From NCBI RefSeq assembly GCF_050436995.1, contig NC_134769.1:1054001-1118000 (forward strand): a stretch of 64,000 bases of DNA, read 5' to 3'. The notes beneath the pieces were generated by a model that saw only the letters and a list, made by a program, of their open reading frames with translations, had not been told where the DNA came from and made no database searches. The stretch's first letter is position 1, and each line of letters opens with the position of its first letter. The position numbers and the translations under genes are program-made. Below are positions 49,126 through 61,500 of this stretch, piece after piece. The stretch is from Anticarsia gemmatalis (Eukaryota; Arthropoda; Insecta; Lepidoptera; Erebidae).

Positions 49126-50889
49126 TTATTATATTTACCTCTATAAAAACACAGCTTACTCATCGAATTCTTTCAGTGTAAAATAAATGGAGTGATTAGT
49201 AAAATGTACGCGTAGGTGAATCCCGTAGACGTAACAGCACAGTGACGTCATTATACACACGACCACGCGACCATTTATCTTGTGGCGGATGATACGCTGT
49301 GCTGATTGTTTGTTGCGTAGTTTATGCTGAAGCTGACAGGGTGTTATTTTGACGAACATTGTTGTCATGTGGTGAACGAAATGCTCGCCAAGAGAAGTTG
49401 TAGGTCATGGTTGTGGTATATACATTAGTATGTAAGTTAGTTGTTTTAAAAGAGATGCTCCTGTGTCCGTTAATTAATGAAAATAATAGATTTTTTTTTC
49501 ATATCAGTCACCTAATGCCCTACGTTTGATTTTGGAGTCATCTAACTACCCTTCAAAATTTAATCGAAATAGCAATGAAAGCGCAGGTAATAGACAAAGA
49601 AAACAGAATTTCGCATCATAATATTGCCGTGACTTTGATCTTATTTTTTTTCTGTAGGTACAAAGGTCGTTTCACTAGTAGTCAATTAGTCAACTACTAA
49701 AGCAACAAACAATATGCCTAATACAAACGTGTCCTTATTTTAAACTGGTACAGTTATAAAGCAGCGTTATACTGTCTGTTTGTGTTTCAGCTAATAGACG
49801 GAATCGTTTAGCGACGTAAATACAATGTCGCGACACGGAGTCGAACCTGTGCCAATGTTTACAAGATTTTTTCAGACCTATCTATGATTCAGCTATTGTT
49901 TATGTGGTACTGTGACCATGGTTTAGCAGGTTCCATATTTTGTGTTGGCATACACCTTTTTTAAATAGTATGTTTCTTGAAATTTTATTGAGTTTTTAGA
50001 TTTCTGAAAATATCAATGCTATAAAAGCTTTTTATAAATTTATAAGAGAGTTTACTACTTGAATCTATCAATAAATAATATGTATAACATTGTGCTGGTT
50101 GTAACTGAAGGTGTAGACAGGTGTATACAACTACAACAACACTAAAGTTTTGACAATTACATGTTTGGTCTCAGGTTAATTAGCTAAATTCTTGAAAAAT
50201 ATTATATATAGATCAGACAGAGCGTATATTCAGAAAAATTACGATATAAAATGAAAGATTGACAACACTTCTCGGATATTGATCTAGAAGCCACATGATC
50301 GAGTCGCGCACTACTTTCATTACTGCCCATATTTTAATATAATATGTTTCTTTTCACCTATATTCCTTAATAAAATCATGCCCCGTTGCAATATGCGTTC
50401 TATTACATTTAATCTAACAAAAAAAAACAATCCAACCAATCGGAATATCACCAAAAGATATTTATATAACTCGATTATTTATGCAAAACATACAAAGAAA
50501 ATTTCTTAGCGATCAAAGCCCACCTTCAACCCTCACCTTAACACCTTAATAACCAGTTAATCATCAGACCATCTGTTCCAAGAACCATAAACTAATACCA
50601 TCACTCTTTGAACCATAGAACAAAAGCTGTTATTTTTTATTTTGTTATCACGAGTAAACAACGTTTCATGGTTACCGTGCCGCGTTGGCAAAGTTCCAAC
50701 GTTCGATGCTCGGGTGGTGCAGATATGATTACATTGTTGGGATTTGGATTTGATTAATATGTTGGATTGTTCGATGGATAAGTGTCAGATATCTTAAATA
50801 GTATTACTGGCTGACCTTGCAGTTTCGTATAAAGTTTGATACCCCACTACATATAAGGGGTATCATTAGGGTTGCATTTGCAAAAAACA

Positions 50890-51025
50890 AAAACTTTTTT
50901 GGGTCAATCTGGGTAACTTTGAATCATTTGGGTAACATTGACAGTGGGAATATGAACTAGTTTCGATTATTTTTTCATTTGAAACCAACACAATTGATAA
51001 AAGTTTATTTTAGTTTCGCAAACTA
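50890..51025 (-). repeat. Dispersed repeat J, copy 2 (inverted)
   Basis: CATTTGGGTAACATTGACAG, TGGGAATATGAACTAGTTTC and AAGTTTATTTTAGTTTCGCA are the inverse of 48,459-48,590, with good identity. Confidence 0.6.
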
Positions 51026-52989
51026 AAATAATAATAATAAAGTGTACCTGTGTCTCAATTATGCCTTTGTAAAATTACATCAAGATTGGGACAGTGGTTT
51101 GGCATTGAGAGAGTAACAGACGGGCTATCGCATTAACACAGTGTGTTGTGGATGCAGGGCCAGAGTAGGTTACACCAATGATTTTTCGATTAACCAAGAA
51201 CTTCAAAGTAATGCGTATACTAAACTAACAATCGTTTGTTCTAACAGTAAAGGAAAACATCGTAATGAAATCTTACAACCCTGCGAATTCTTTAACACAT
51301 TTTTTATGGACACTTTTTTCTAGTATAAATAGAGACGGCTACCCATCCAATAATATGATGAAAGTATGACCATTTGACCTATTTTTTCAACATCTGTCTA
51401 CCTCTTAAAATAACCCACATTCATACATCAAAAACACTTGAAAAATGACATGACATTCAAACACGGCATCGAACCCACGACCTTCTTACTTCCGTTCACT
51501 TCAAAGCGAATACCTATTCCCAGGTTCAATGTCCGATTTGTTTATTATTTAAAACAGATGCGCAGGTAGGTCGGAACTGTGTTAATTATTACGAAGCGAA
51601 GTTATTGATCGGAGAGCGAGATAGATGTATCGGTGGTCTCTTTCTATAATTATTTGTTTAATTGAAATAGTTTTTTAACAGTAGTTTTTTGTGGCACGCT
51701 TGTTTTGTTCGGTGTCCTGTCACACTATTGAGCTAACTTTTCCACGAGAAGTGAGTGTGGGAATAGGCCTTGAGAATATAACATTAGTTAAGACGCTATA
51801 GAGCTATACTTCCCCTCAAAAACTTTTTAAAGAACTATCATGAATTATATTATTTTCCTCCGAGTAAGTACATTCAGTAATAATCGTAACGACTATCTTA
51901 TTAACATTTGACCTAAATATTTAAAATTTGATTTCCATTTCGGTTTCCTTTGGATCGACTAAACAATGTTTGTCTAGCCAATATTCGGTAGCAGTGGTCA
52001 ATTTCTTTGGAAACAGTTAACTGTGCAGGTCTTAGTCTATAGTGTCGCGTGTGTACAATTATGAAGTACCTAACTGTGCAGGACCAGTTTATAGCGAACC
52101 TATAAACTCTTTATTTCATCACTTTTAAAAGTCATAACTCAGTGAGACGGTAACCGATACGATTCTTGAGAAATAAGCATGCATATTGTGTATCTCAGTT
52201 GACAACTAGTAAACGTCAATTTAATAGCCACTATACAGTACATTGCTGCTTTGATTCAACGAATTCATCTCTCTCAGTTTAGGAACTAAGCAATGTACAG
52301 CATAGCGAACCATCAAACGGTTGTGAACTGAGCTTCCCTGGACAGTAACCTTTCTGTAAGTCCTTGAAGGCCTATTATGAAGAAATTAAATACTTGTCAC
52401 AGTATTTTAACCCTAAAACGTCCAGAGGGAAAGTTAAACTTGTTGTACGTTTTAACACAAGCGCTGGGAGCGACGGAGGGTTAAATATTTAAGCGGTTTG
52501 ACCCTAAAATATTGTATATTTTGTGACGTGTTAGTAAATATATGAAATTATGGTTGTGTTTCATCTCAAGGGTGTTGGTGTAATAATGTACAGGTTAATG
52601 CTGCGGTATCTTCTGTATTTAATTTCATTAATTATATTTTAAGTTGGTTTTATTTAATTAATTTAAGTTGTTTTAAAGACAATAAAAGAGTAAATAATCT
52701 TGTTGTCAAACAATTGACAAACATACAAACAAACAAAGTAAGTCAAGCAAGTATGGATGTATGATTTTCATGTAAATGTAAATTCTCCCACATGGAGAGA
52801 GTTGCAAACAAAAGCTATTCAAAATCATTTTCAGAGGTTCTATGCACCTTAGACCACATGATCACCATTGTTTCGTTTCACACAACTTCACTTGATCAAT
52901 GAAGTCTTGTTTTCAATAACAACCAATGTTTATTCGTTTTACAATAACAAACACGATTTTCCTTCATTCAGCTGATACAAATAAACATA

Positions 52990-53022
<33 letters not shown>

Positions 53023-53380
53023 CATACACGAACACAGATGCACAAACAGACAAACAACGTAATATAGTGGTGGATCCATTTCGAATGAAAATTAAAAAAA
53101 AAAACGAATTAATTTGCAATTGTGGAATTCGAAATAATTTGAGGGACTTGAGACCCTTTGACTCACTTCCCACACAAATCTACAAGAACACACACATTTG
53201 CACAAATGCATGTGCACATACATAGACTTAGACAGACACATAAAGATAGTCTCTCTTTCTTGACTTCCTTTGAAGCCACCCCCCTGACTCCTGGATGCAA
53301 TAGTGCACTCATATGACAACACACAATTGCATGCACACACACAACAAACACATACACTCACACACAAAATCTATTCCCCG
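52990..53380. repeat. CA-rich microsatellite region
   Basis: (CA)n runs at 52,990-53,027 and further ACACACA islands up to 53,365, separated by non-repetitive DNA. Frames over it are compositional artefacts. Confidence 0.8.
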
Positions 53381-54014
53381 TTTTATTTAGTAACGATCTA
53401 GTATCGATGACTAAGTACATTACAACGTGCTATAAATACATCATCCAGGTATAGAACCTTGGACGTTGTGACGCGCGTCCAGACATTGACCTATTTGGTC
53501 GCTGCATTTCGAAATTACGAAGGTTGACAGTATTTCTCTTTATTGTTAAACCTTCGATTAGGTAAACATAGTGGGAGTAAAAATAGAGAAAACAGCTGCG
53601 TGTTTTTTAGTCAATTGATTAGATAATATACGCGGTTTCGGTTGCGTATTTTTTTATAAGCCGAAGTTTCAAACATTCTTTTTTTTCTCTATTTTGTGGT
53701 CAATCTAAAGAACTTTATTAGGGCCTGACGATCATTATTTTAGAAGTTTTCTGACTTTTGACGAGGTCTCCAAATTACGCCAATCAATTTATTGATAATT
53801 TTGCCCATCTTAATACTTTTTCGTGGATCCCATTCCGAGTAAACACACGTAAGTGCAATTTAGTGTTTTAATTGACAGTATTAAAATAAGAAGAGAATGA
53901 GTGAGAACTGTCAGAACTCTGTGATTTTTTGAGACCCGGCAAATGTCATAGGATAATTTGTTTCCCAGAAAGTCACAAGTCAAAACTAGTCCTTAATAAA
54001 TTTAATAAGTAACT

Positions 54015-54150
54015 TTTAAACTCTCGCGTTGCATGTTTAATGTGGATACGGGAATTAACGCGAAAACGCATTTTACCTTAAAATTAATTAACGGCGAGTG
54101 CAAACTGTACTGAAACGTTAGGCATTTAAAGGTAAATTGCGTATTAAACA
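54015..54150 (+). repeat. Dispersed repeat D, copy 3
   Basis: TAAACTCTCGCGTTGCATGT, ACGGGAATTAACGCGAAAAC, then a partly rearranged end GGCGAGTGCAAACTG / GAAACGTTAGGCAT. Confidence 0.6.
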
Positions 54151-54412
54151 TGAAATAAGTAAGTCAAAGTAGAAAGATACAAACGGACTAAACCAATAGC
54201 ATTTCTCTATAATTTCTCTAATAGTTGGCAGTTATGCGCGTGTAGTTGTGTTAGTTTGTAGTGGCGCTGAGACGTTATTGTGTCTACAGCTTGCTTGTCA
54301 CTGCCGCATGCCATGTGCGCGGCTGAGCTATGTTTGTGACGAGGCTTGGCACGAGATATGGCGTCAAATGTTTCATTGTAATTTTTGGGAGTATGTTAAA
54401 ACGTTTTAATTA

Positions 54413-54626
54413 TTAGGTCGGGGAAAAAGTCTTTTCGCATTATAGTATGTATGAACTTGTAATAAAATCTTTTCTCTACACAAAAAAGCTCGATATTTGG
54501 GTACCTCACGAGCTCACTGGAAGAAACCTAATGAACCGTGTACTCATTTGTGATTCTTGAAGCCAAAGAGATTTTATTACAAGTTCATACATACTATAAT
54601 GCGAAAAGACATTTTCCCCGACGTAA
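54413..54626. mobile_element. mariner-type MITE, copy 2
   Basis: TA|TTAGGTCGGGGAAAAAGTC at the left and ACATTTTCCCCGACGTAA|TA at the right, 214 bp. Very close to the copy at 8,643, so both inserted recently from one source. Confidence 0.82.
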
Positions 54627-54831
54627 TATATTGAGCAAAAGATATTTATCTTAAAAGAGATAATCGTCTTCACAATAGTTCTTTTCTAGTTTTGTGGTGG
54701 TACCACAATATTTGTAAACATTTTAAAGAAAATTATTGCTAAACAGTTGTTTACAAGAATTAATTTATTTTAGGTTTTACTTTTATACGTCTACATTGCA
54801 AATCAATGCGTTTTCTATTGCAAAAATATTT

Positions 54832-54853
54832 GATGATGATGATGATGATGACA
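54832..54853. repeat. (GAT)n microsatellite
   Basis: Seven GAT units in a row within non-coding DNA. Confidence 0.8.
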
Positions 54854-55128
54854 ATTTCCTTGTTTTTTTTAAACCTGAATGTGATAAGCTTTGTTTTGGT
54901 AGCATTTAATTGATAAAGAAAAAGTTGCATTATTGAAAGATTAAAAGCAAGACCATGCTTGTTTGCTTGTCCAATATTTTTTCAATATTTTGCATGAGCA
55001 TGAGTATCAACACTATCAGTAATCATAATAAAACAAAACAAGGCTTTACTCTAAGGAAAAGTTATGTTTTTAGTTTCGTATGAATCCCAAACCTTGCATG
55101 CCTAAAATTTGATTAATACATTTATTGA

Positions 55129-55240
55129 GGGCATGCAAAGTCCCCAACCCGCACTTGGCCAGCGTGGTGGACTCAAGGCCTAACCCCTCCCTCATTACGG
55201 GAGGAGACCCTTGCCCAGCAGTGGGACATTAATGGGTTAA
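55129..55240 (+). repeat. LINE-tail-like repeat F, best copy
   Basis: GGGCATGCAAAGTCCCCAAC, TTGGCCAGCGTGGTGGACTC, CTCCCTCATTACGGGAGGAG and CTTGCCCAGCAGTGGGACAT, ending in a TTTATTTATT tail. A common lepidopteran repeat that looks like the 3' tail of a non-LTR element. Other fragments are at 11,086, 21,472, 32,806, 36,058, 49,020 and 58,960. Confidence 0.65.
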
Positions 55241-55570
55241 ATTTATTTTATTTATTTATTTATGAATCCCAAAGAAGTAACAAAATCTAGCCGAAAACGT
55301 CCGGAAGTTTGTACATTACACAAAACTTTGAAACATCGCACTCATTTCTGGTACAAACTTGTGCGGAATAACTGAAACGTTGGAACTTCACTGCAAAGTT
55401 ACTCGGTTCAGTTCCGTAACGGTGTTTGAAAGTTTAACGAATTTAAACTATTTTCAACTTTAATGCTGGTTTAATTAAGCTGTATTTTAGAGTGCAGTTT
55501 TATCGTCGCATTGGTGAGAACTTTAAACCTTTACCACGTGTATATCAGGGCTGTTATACTCAAATAGAGA

Positions 55571-55765
55571 GAGAGCAGAGGTGTACAAAATACACTTGCG
55601 TTTCTCTATACACAATGTTAGTCACATGTCTCCGTGCTTCGGAGGGCACGTTAAAAGTCGGTCCCGGTTGTTGTCTACTAAGATAACAATCGTTAAGACA
55701 CGTCAAAGGCCTCCCGGGCGGCTTAAACAACTTTGACACTAGGTTGACCACTAACTATACGACAA
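55571..55765 (-). repeat. Dispersed repeat H, copy 2 (inverted)
   Basis: CGTGCTTCGGAGGGCACGTT, GTCGGTCCCGGTTGTTGTCT and CAAAGGCCTCCCGGGCGGCT are the inverse of 33,696-33,925. Confidence 0.55.
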
Positions 55766-57284
55766 ACAAACAGTCACATGTAATACGAGGCGAGCCTATC
55801 TAGCGGGAAAATAAGCAAACTCTGGATTACTATTATTGAGCATAGTACAACTTAAATGAGACATCTTACTTACAATTTAAATGAGAATATCAACAGCACT
55901 TTATGCGATCGGGGAATGAACGCGAGACCTCCAGATTAGCAGTCGTGTACGCTACAGACCATGCAAAAGAGGCTGTCCATTACAACATTACTACAAAACG
56001 GGTCTTCAAAGTGATTTAATATTTGAAGTTTCTTTGTGCTATAAAAACGTGCAGTCACTTTTGGCTACTCCAACAAATTTCTTACAATTTATACAATAGT
56101 TAACTTATTTCCCAAAATACCAAATAATACGATATCCTTTACTAAACCGTATAATAAACCATTTCTTCCGTTACCGGCTACAACACGCGAACCGAGAATA
56201 ACTCTACACGAGCCAGTCACAGCAATTACTGATAAAAATCGTCTCAAACGAACACACTAACGAACTCATTTGTACCCATTATTTATTCACCTACAAGGTG
56301 ACCTTACGAAAAAACCTTATATATATGTATTAAGTTTGTATTATACGAGTATGTTGTTAAAATTAACTACTTTTGTTTTTTCATGTAAAAAAACTTATTG
56401 CGCAAAAAGTATATTACAAATTGTTTGCGGCAGATTGTATTGATTTTTGAGAAATGACTTTGTTTAAATAAAATTATTATTTATCGTCGTCATATGACGC
56501 TAAAAAGTCAGATCATCAGCCAAGCCTTTCTTACAAATATGTTAGAGTCGGCTTCCAGTCTCATCGGATGCAGCTTATATATATATTATATATATACCAG
56601 TATATTAAATGTAACGACTGAAATACGGGTGTTTGAGATATGGCTGTTGTGTTATACCTGTCTTGTACCTGTCTAATAATGTCTGTTTTAAAGATTATAT
56701 GCATTTATATTTAACAATGCAGGTTTATTTGTATAAAACTGTCTTGGTGGATACAATTGCTAAATATTCAGGTCTAATAACGAATTTAATCCACGGAATC
56801 CGCAAAGAGTATGATCTCCTTTGAAAATGCAATAACTAAAGCAAACAGTTCGAGGCAAACTCTTTGCCTAACGCAAACGTAACACTAATTTAAATTTTTA
56901 ATGAGCATGTTTGCGTTTCCCAATACGAAAGCTGAACTAACTTGTTGTTGGCTACAAATAAGCTTTGTTAGTCAAATAGAAACTATATATTCGTGCCTCT
57001 GTAAAGTTAGTACATTACATTATAGGTTTGAAAGTTCGATGTTCGTGCTAAATATTGGATTTTTTAAAAAACTACATCTTTCATTTCGTATACTGTTGGG
57101 AAAATTTCAGTCGAATTGAGTCTCCTCCTTTTTTGAAGTCGGTTAAAAATGAGTTCGGAAGAAGACTTAGTTAAATATTGAAGTATTTAAAAACTGAAAA
57201 CAAACTTGTTTTCAATTTTACAAATAGCTTTTAATGAATCTTTTGTAACGATATGTGTCTTGACAGAACAGATGAATCAAATGC

Positions 57285-57395
57285 AATTTCTAATACACAC
57301 ATAACTTCGGAAAGTCTTTGGTGTATTGCCTCAGGTGTGAACCATCGACCACTTGCATAAGAGATGCAAGCTTAGATCACTGGGCTATCACTTTT
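57285..57395 (-). repeat. SINE C copy, reverse orientation
   Basis: TTTCTAATACACACATAACT, CATCGACCACTTGCATAAGA and CACTGGGCTATCACTTTT are the inverse of the SINE C head and tail. Confidence 0.55.
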
Positions 57396-58098
57396 CTTTA
57401 AAATTACATTGCAACATAATCAACTGATAACCTTAAAGTTACTCTTACAGAGCTAACATTATCCAATTCAAATATTGCACTACACGATATTTACTCAACA
57501 CCACCTCAAATGAAAGAACAACAACCTCCTCTTTCTACCCTATAGGTAACAATCTTCTCTCTCGCTCGCACACCTATCACAGTACTAAATGGACAAGCCC
57601 TAGAGGCTATTTACTTAGGCGTAGACGTGTTATAACGCTTGTAAACTCAGTTTGACTAACTACTGCCCCCCGGCTTGCAACTAATTATGAGTCGGTTGAA
57701 AGCTTTCATATAGACTGGGCTAAGAGCTAAGTTCGATAGTATCCATAGTGATATTATATGCATATAGGTAATGGGAATCTCTGTGTCTTGTAATGCGAAT
57801 TTCTGAGTTCAACTGTAAGTAAAAAGTAAATGCTATCCCAGAACCGATTTTTGAAGGAATTTGGCTTGAAAATAACTGATTAGACAATGACTTTATCCCA
57901 TAGAGATTATGCTAATTTTCCATTAACAATCAATTTCTTTAAAAATCACGTCTAAGAAACTTGTGAGAAAACTGTGTTAATTAACTAGTTCCTTCTAATT
58001 AGGTTATTCATTTCGGTATAAAAGAAGGACAGACACATATAGACTTTATATTTTTATTAAGTTTTTTTATTAAATGGAAGGCAAAAGTTTATAACCTA

Positions 58099-58345
58099 CT
58101 AGCTGACCCGCGCAACTTCGCTTGCGTCACATAAGAGAGAGGTCAAAATTTTCCCCGTTTTTGTAACATTTTTCACTTGTACTCCGCTCCTATTGGTAGT
58201 AGCGTGATGATACATAGCCTATAGCCTTCCTCGATAAATGGACTATCTAACACTGAAAGAATTTTTCAAATCGGACCAGTAGTTCCTGAGATTAGCGCGT
58301 TCAAACAAACAAACAAACTCTTCAGCTATATAATATTAGTATAGA
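58099..58345 (-). mobile_element. Lep1-like Helitron, reverse orientation
   Basis: CTAGCTGACCCGCGCAACTT hairpin end, shared body, short (CAAA)3 run and the 5' end TAATATTAGTATAGA. Both ends are intact. Confidence 0.82.
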
Positions 58346-58717
58346 TGATGCTTTAAGCAAAGGAAAACATAAAAGAGATTAGACCCAACTTAGGTGATTT
58401 TAAAACGCATAAAGATAATTGATGTTGGAGTGTTTGTATAACTGGAGTAATTCTTTTTGTATGAGATGTAATGAAATTCGTTGAAACGCATAATATTTCA
58501 ATTAAAAACGATTCGCAGTAATTATTTTGAGCTGATTTTGTTTTCACACAAAATTGGAATTGCTGCGTTATAGCCGCATAAAATTCTCAGAAGTATTATG
58601 GAATAATTAAGTTTCTGTCCATAATTTCGTCCATATCAAAAGATTTTCGGAAATAAATGCCTTAATTTAGTTTCTTACGTTTTGATAATCTGATTACAGA
58701 ATTTACCACTAGAGAGG

Positions 58718-58866
58718 CGATTCTCTATCACTATAGATTGGCGATACCCGGCTAACTATCGAGAATTGTTGCATCATAGCCTGATCAGCGCCCACATTAC
58801 TGTTTCAGTACATTTTAAATGTTTAACTGGTGAAACTCGATACTACCGACTGTAAAGAATCGCTTT
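58718..58866. mobile_element. MITE G, copy 2
   Basis: GCGATTCTCTATCACTATAG at the left, TAAAGAATCGC at the right, inner TGATCAGCGCCCACATTAC. Confidence 0.6.
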
Positions 58867-59203
58867 GTAGCTCCGAAAAGAGTAAAAATCTTTATGAGAA
58901 ACCTAGCAAGAAACTCACAGACATACTTTTAATCACCAAATAATTTCCAATATTGAAGCCTCTCCCTCATTACGGGAGGAGATCCTTGCCCAGCATTGAG
59001 ACAGTGAGTCAAAGATTTTTTAATTGTAAGTAAATACAATTCGAAGAACGTAACAGGACTCAAAAGTCCAGTCTCTGCCTAAACTAAAAGGAGAAATACT
59101 CGTAATAAAATCATACAGTTTCATGCAGGTTCAACATCAAAGCGAAAAAACTTCATACATTTTTCCCACTCGCATCTGTACAAGAAAAGCTTGCCCTTTA
59201 ATA

Positions 59204-59260
59204 GGGGGCCCCCCTACCGACGGGTGGAAGGGGGCGGTTAGGGGAGGGGGGTAGAGGGCG
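59204..59260 (+). other. G-quadruplex-prone G-rich tract
   Basis: Runs of three to six G separated by short loops between 59,222 and 59,258, preceded by the palindrome GGGGGCCCCCC at 59,204. Unique in this AT-rich window. Confidence 0.6.
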
Positions 59261-59771
59261 TAAATGAATGCATCTGGGGCGCCCCGATACATACAAACAT
59301 GGTCTTATTAAATACCGAGTTAAACATACGTTTTTAATTAATTAAAATACTTTGATTCATTTGTGAACATTAATTTTATTTAAATATATTTAGGATTGAA
59401 GCTTAGTTTTTAATTAATACTAGAGTTTGTTATGAAGTAATTACATGAAAGAGATAGACATATACAAATAATTGTAAGTGACAGTTTATGTCCTGTGTCC
59501 GTTTGCTTGCTACCATTGGAACAAAGCGAGATAAGAACATAATGTCACTTATGGATTAGTAAGATGTCATTTCTATAATGTATGGAAGTCTTTCACAATG
59601 AAACTGCTCAATCGATTCAAATTACCTACATTCTGGAGATAGTAGAAGACTCGTAAAACCTTTTCAACGATCATCCCTCAAAGCTGAAATAGAGTAAATC
59701 GCAGATGATCATGCCAAAACTACTGATTTTAATAAAATTTATATGTAAAGGTAAAAAAATAAAATAAAAAA

Positions 59772-59870
59772 GCAGTGATAGCCGAGTGGTATAAGTTGTC
59801 ACCTCCCACGCAAGTGGTCGCAGGTTCGAACCCGAGGCAACACATCAATGACTTTTCGAAGTTATGTAAA
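59772..59870 (+). mobile_element. SINE C (tRNA-derived) head
   Basis: AGTGATAGCCGAGTGGTATA (A box) and GCAGGTTCGAACCCGAGGC (B box), then ATCAATGACTTTTCGAAGTT. The 5' part resembles a tRNA, but the acceptor halves do not pair well and inverted relatives are scattered in the window, so SINE is preferred to a real tRNA gene. Confidence 0.65.
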
Positions 59871-60456
59871 GGTATATAAATAAAATTGAAGTTCAATTAA
59901 CAAACACACTTTTATCCCGACAATTTTTTGGCGCACCTCATTACGGGCAGAGGCTTGTAAAGAAACATTTTAGTGATTCACGAATTTATCGTTTAAAAAC
60001 ATCGGCAATCTAATGCAAATTGTAGGCAATCAATCACATTAGAAAGTAGAGGTCAATTCAAACGGGATTCCGTTGACATGTAACCTTTGTTGTTTGGAAC
60101 ACCGCCAACAAGAGCGTCTTATTTGAACCACATCGAATAAGATATTAATATGTAGTAATATGTAACTGTTTATGTTATGTATGTTTTGTTGTTATTTTGT
60201 GATAGAATAGATAATAGATATAAATATTATTTCTAAACATTGGTCGAGGATTCTTTGGCAATGCACTCGTAGTTTTGTGTGTATTAGAAATAATGGTTAA
60301 TTGTCCTAAAGGTGGAGGAAAATATTGCGATGAAATCTTTAAAGAGTAATCAATTATCCAGCTAGTTGAAATAGATTTTTTCCATCTCTGATAAAGAAGG
60401 GGACCCGTGTCCAGTACCGAATCAGTTATGGATATATTTTGTTCTCAATAATGTAT

Positions 60457-60715
60457 TCCCGGACGATATTTGGTTACGGCGACCAGTTTCATTGAAATCA
60501 GCCATCTGTGCAGGACTTTGTTTACAGTGTCAAAGTGTGTACACAATACACAGGTACACTCTATTCCCTTCATAGCCCGATGGGATGGATAAAATGATAC
60601 GATTAGTGAGGGGTCTAGGAACTTCCTAACTCCGGGAAATTTCTGAGAAATTCTCAACAGAAATACTCAGAAAAGACTTTTTGGCTCGACCCAGTATTCG
60701 AATCTGTGACCAGTA
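60457..60715 (-). mobile_element. SINE B, reverse orientation, truncated
   Basis: ACCAGTTTCATTGAAATCAG, ACAATACACAGGTACACTCT and CAGAAAAGACTTTTTGGCTC are the inverse of SINE B. The head ends near GTATTCGAATC. Confidence 0.7.
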
Positions 60716-61106
60716 AATACATATTAAATTTTTTGTCTTTTATTAAGAGTAGTTACGTAAGTTTCCCTATGTAGTTTGTGTCTCTTTTTTATCGCATAAA
60801 TTACAGGTTTTTCTTTGTAATCCTCAGAAAATCACACAATCCTAACCCATTCGCATTATCCGCAGTAGCCCACGTTCAAGAGCATGTGTCCTTTGTCACG
60901 AGTCACTGCACAGGCTTCGCTAACATATGTAGAAGCCACACAACACTAGTTATTGTTTATTACTCTTACAATTACACTACTTGTTTTGTTTCGAGGTTAC
61001 ATGTGTTGCTATGAGTTTTAAGTATAATCATGAGCGTTTACGAAGGTACGGTCTACTTTCTGTAATACTCGAGTGGCTAGTTGCAGTACCGACGTTTAAT
61101 TTTGTT

Positions 61107-61260
61107 CATAACTTTTAAACTCTCGCGTTGCATGTTTAATAGAATACGGGAATTCACGCGAACACGCATTTTACCTTAAAATGCCTAATGTTTCGGCGCA
61201 GGTTGCACTCACAGTCTGCGACCACGGCGAGTGCAACCTGCGCCGAAACGTTAGGCATGT
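61107..61260. repeat. Dispersed repeat D, copy 4, with a 30-bp hairpin
   Basis: TAAACTCTCGCGTTGCATGT, then arms 61,181-61,210 and 61,229-61,258 (ATGCCTAATGTTTCGGCGCA..., one mismatch in 30) with an 18-base spacer. The same repeat end is present twice head to head. Confidence 0.75.
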
Positions 61261-61394
61261 TTAATTTTGTTATCTGAGGCACAGAGGACCACAATCTCCT
61301 CTTCCTAATTGTTGGAAAACACCGACATTTTTTGGTACAAACCCTACAGTATTGTAATTTCCTGCCAATAATATACGATTGGGTAGACAACAAC

Positions 61395-61500
61395 AATTTT
61401 TGTGTCAACACGCCCCTAGCGGGTGATGTAGGAACTATTTTTAAGTGCATTTTTAAATGTTAACCTCCCTATACTCGATAGTACAGACTGTCGTATAAAA
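61395..61500. mobile_element. MITE G, partial copy 3
   Basis: CGGGTGATGTAGGAACTATT and CTATACTCGATAGTACAGAC match the right half of the copy at 21,206. Confidence 0.5.

Noticed and set aside
52926..53367. Cys/Val- or His/Thr-rich frames
   Set aside because: Translations of CA/GT microsatellites.
59772..59850. Possible tRNA gene
   Set aside because: The B box is good, but the acceptor halves do not pair convincingly and several inverted relatives exist in the window, so SINE C is the better call.
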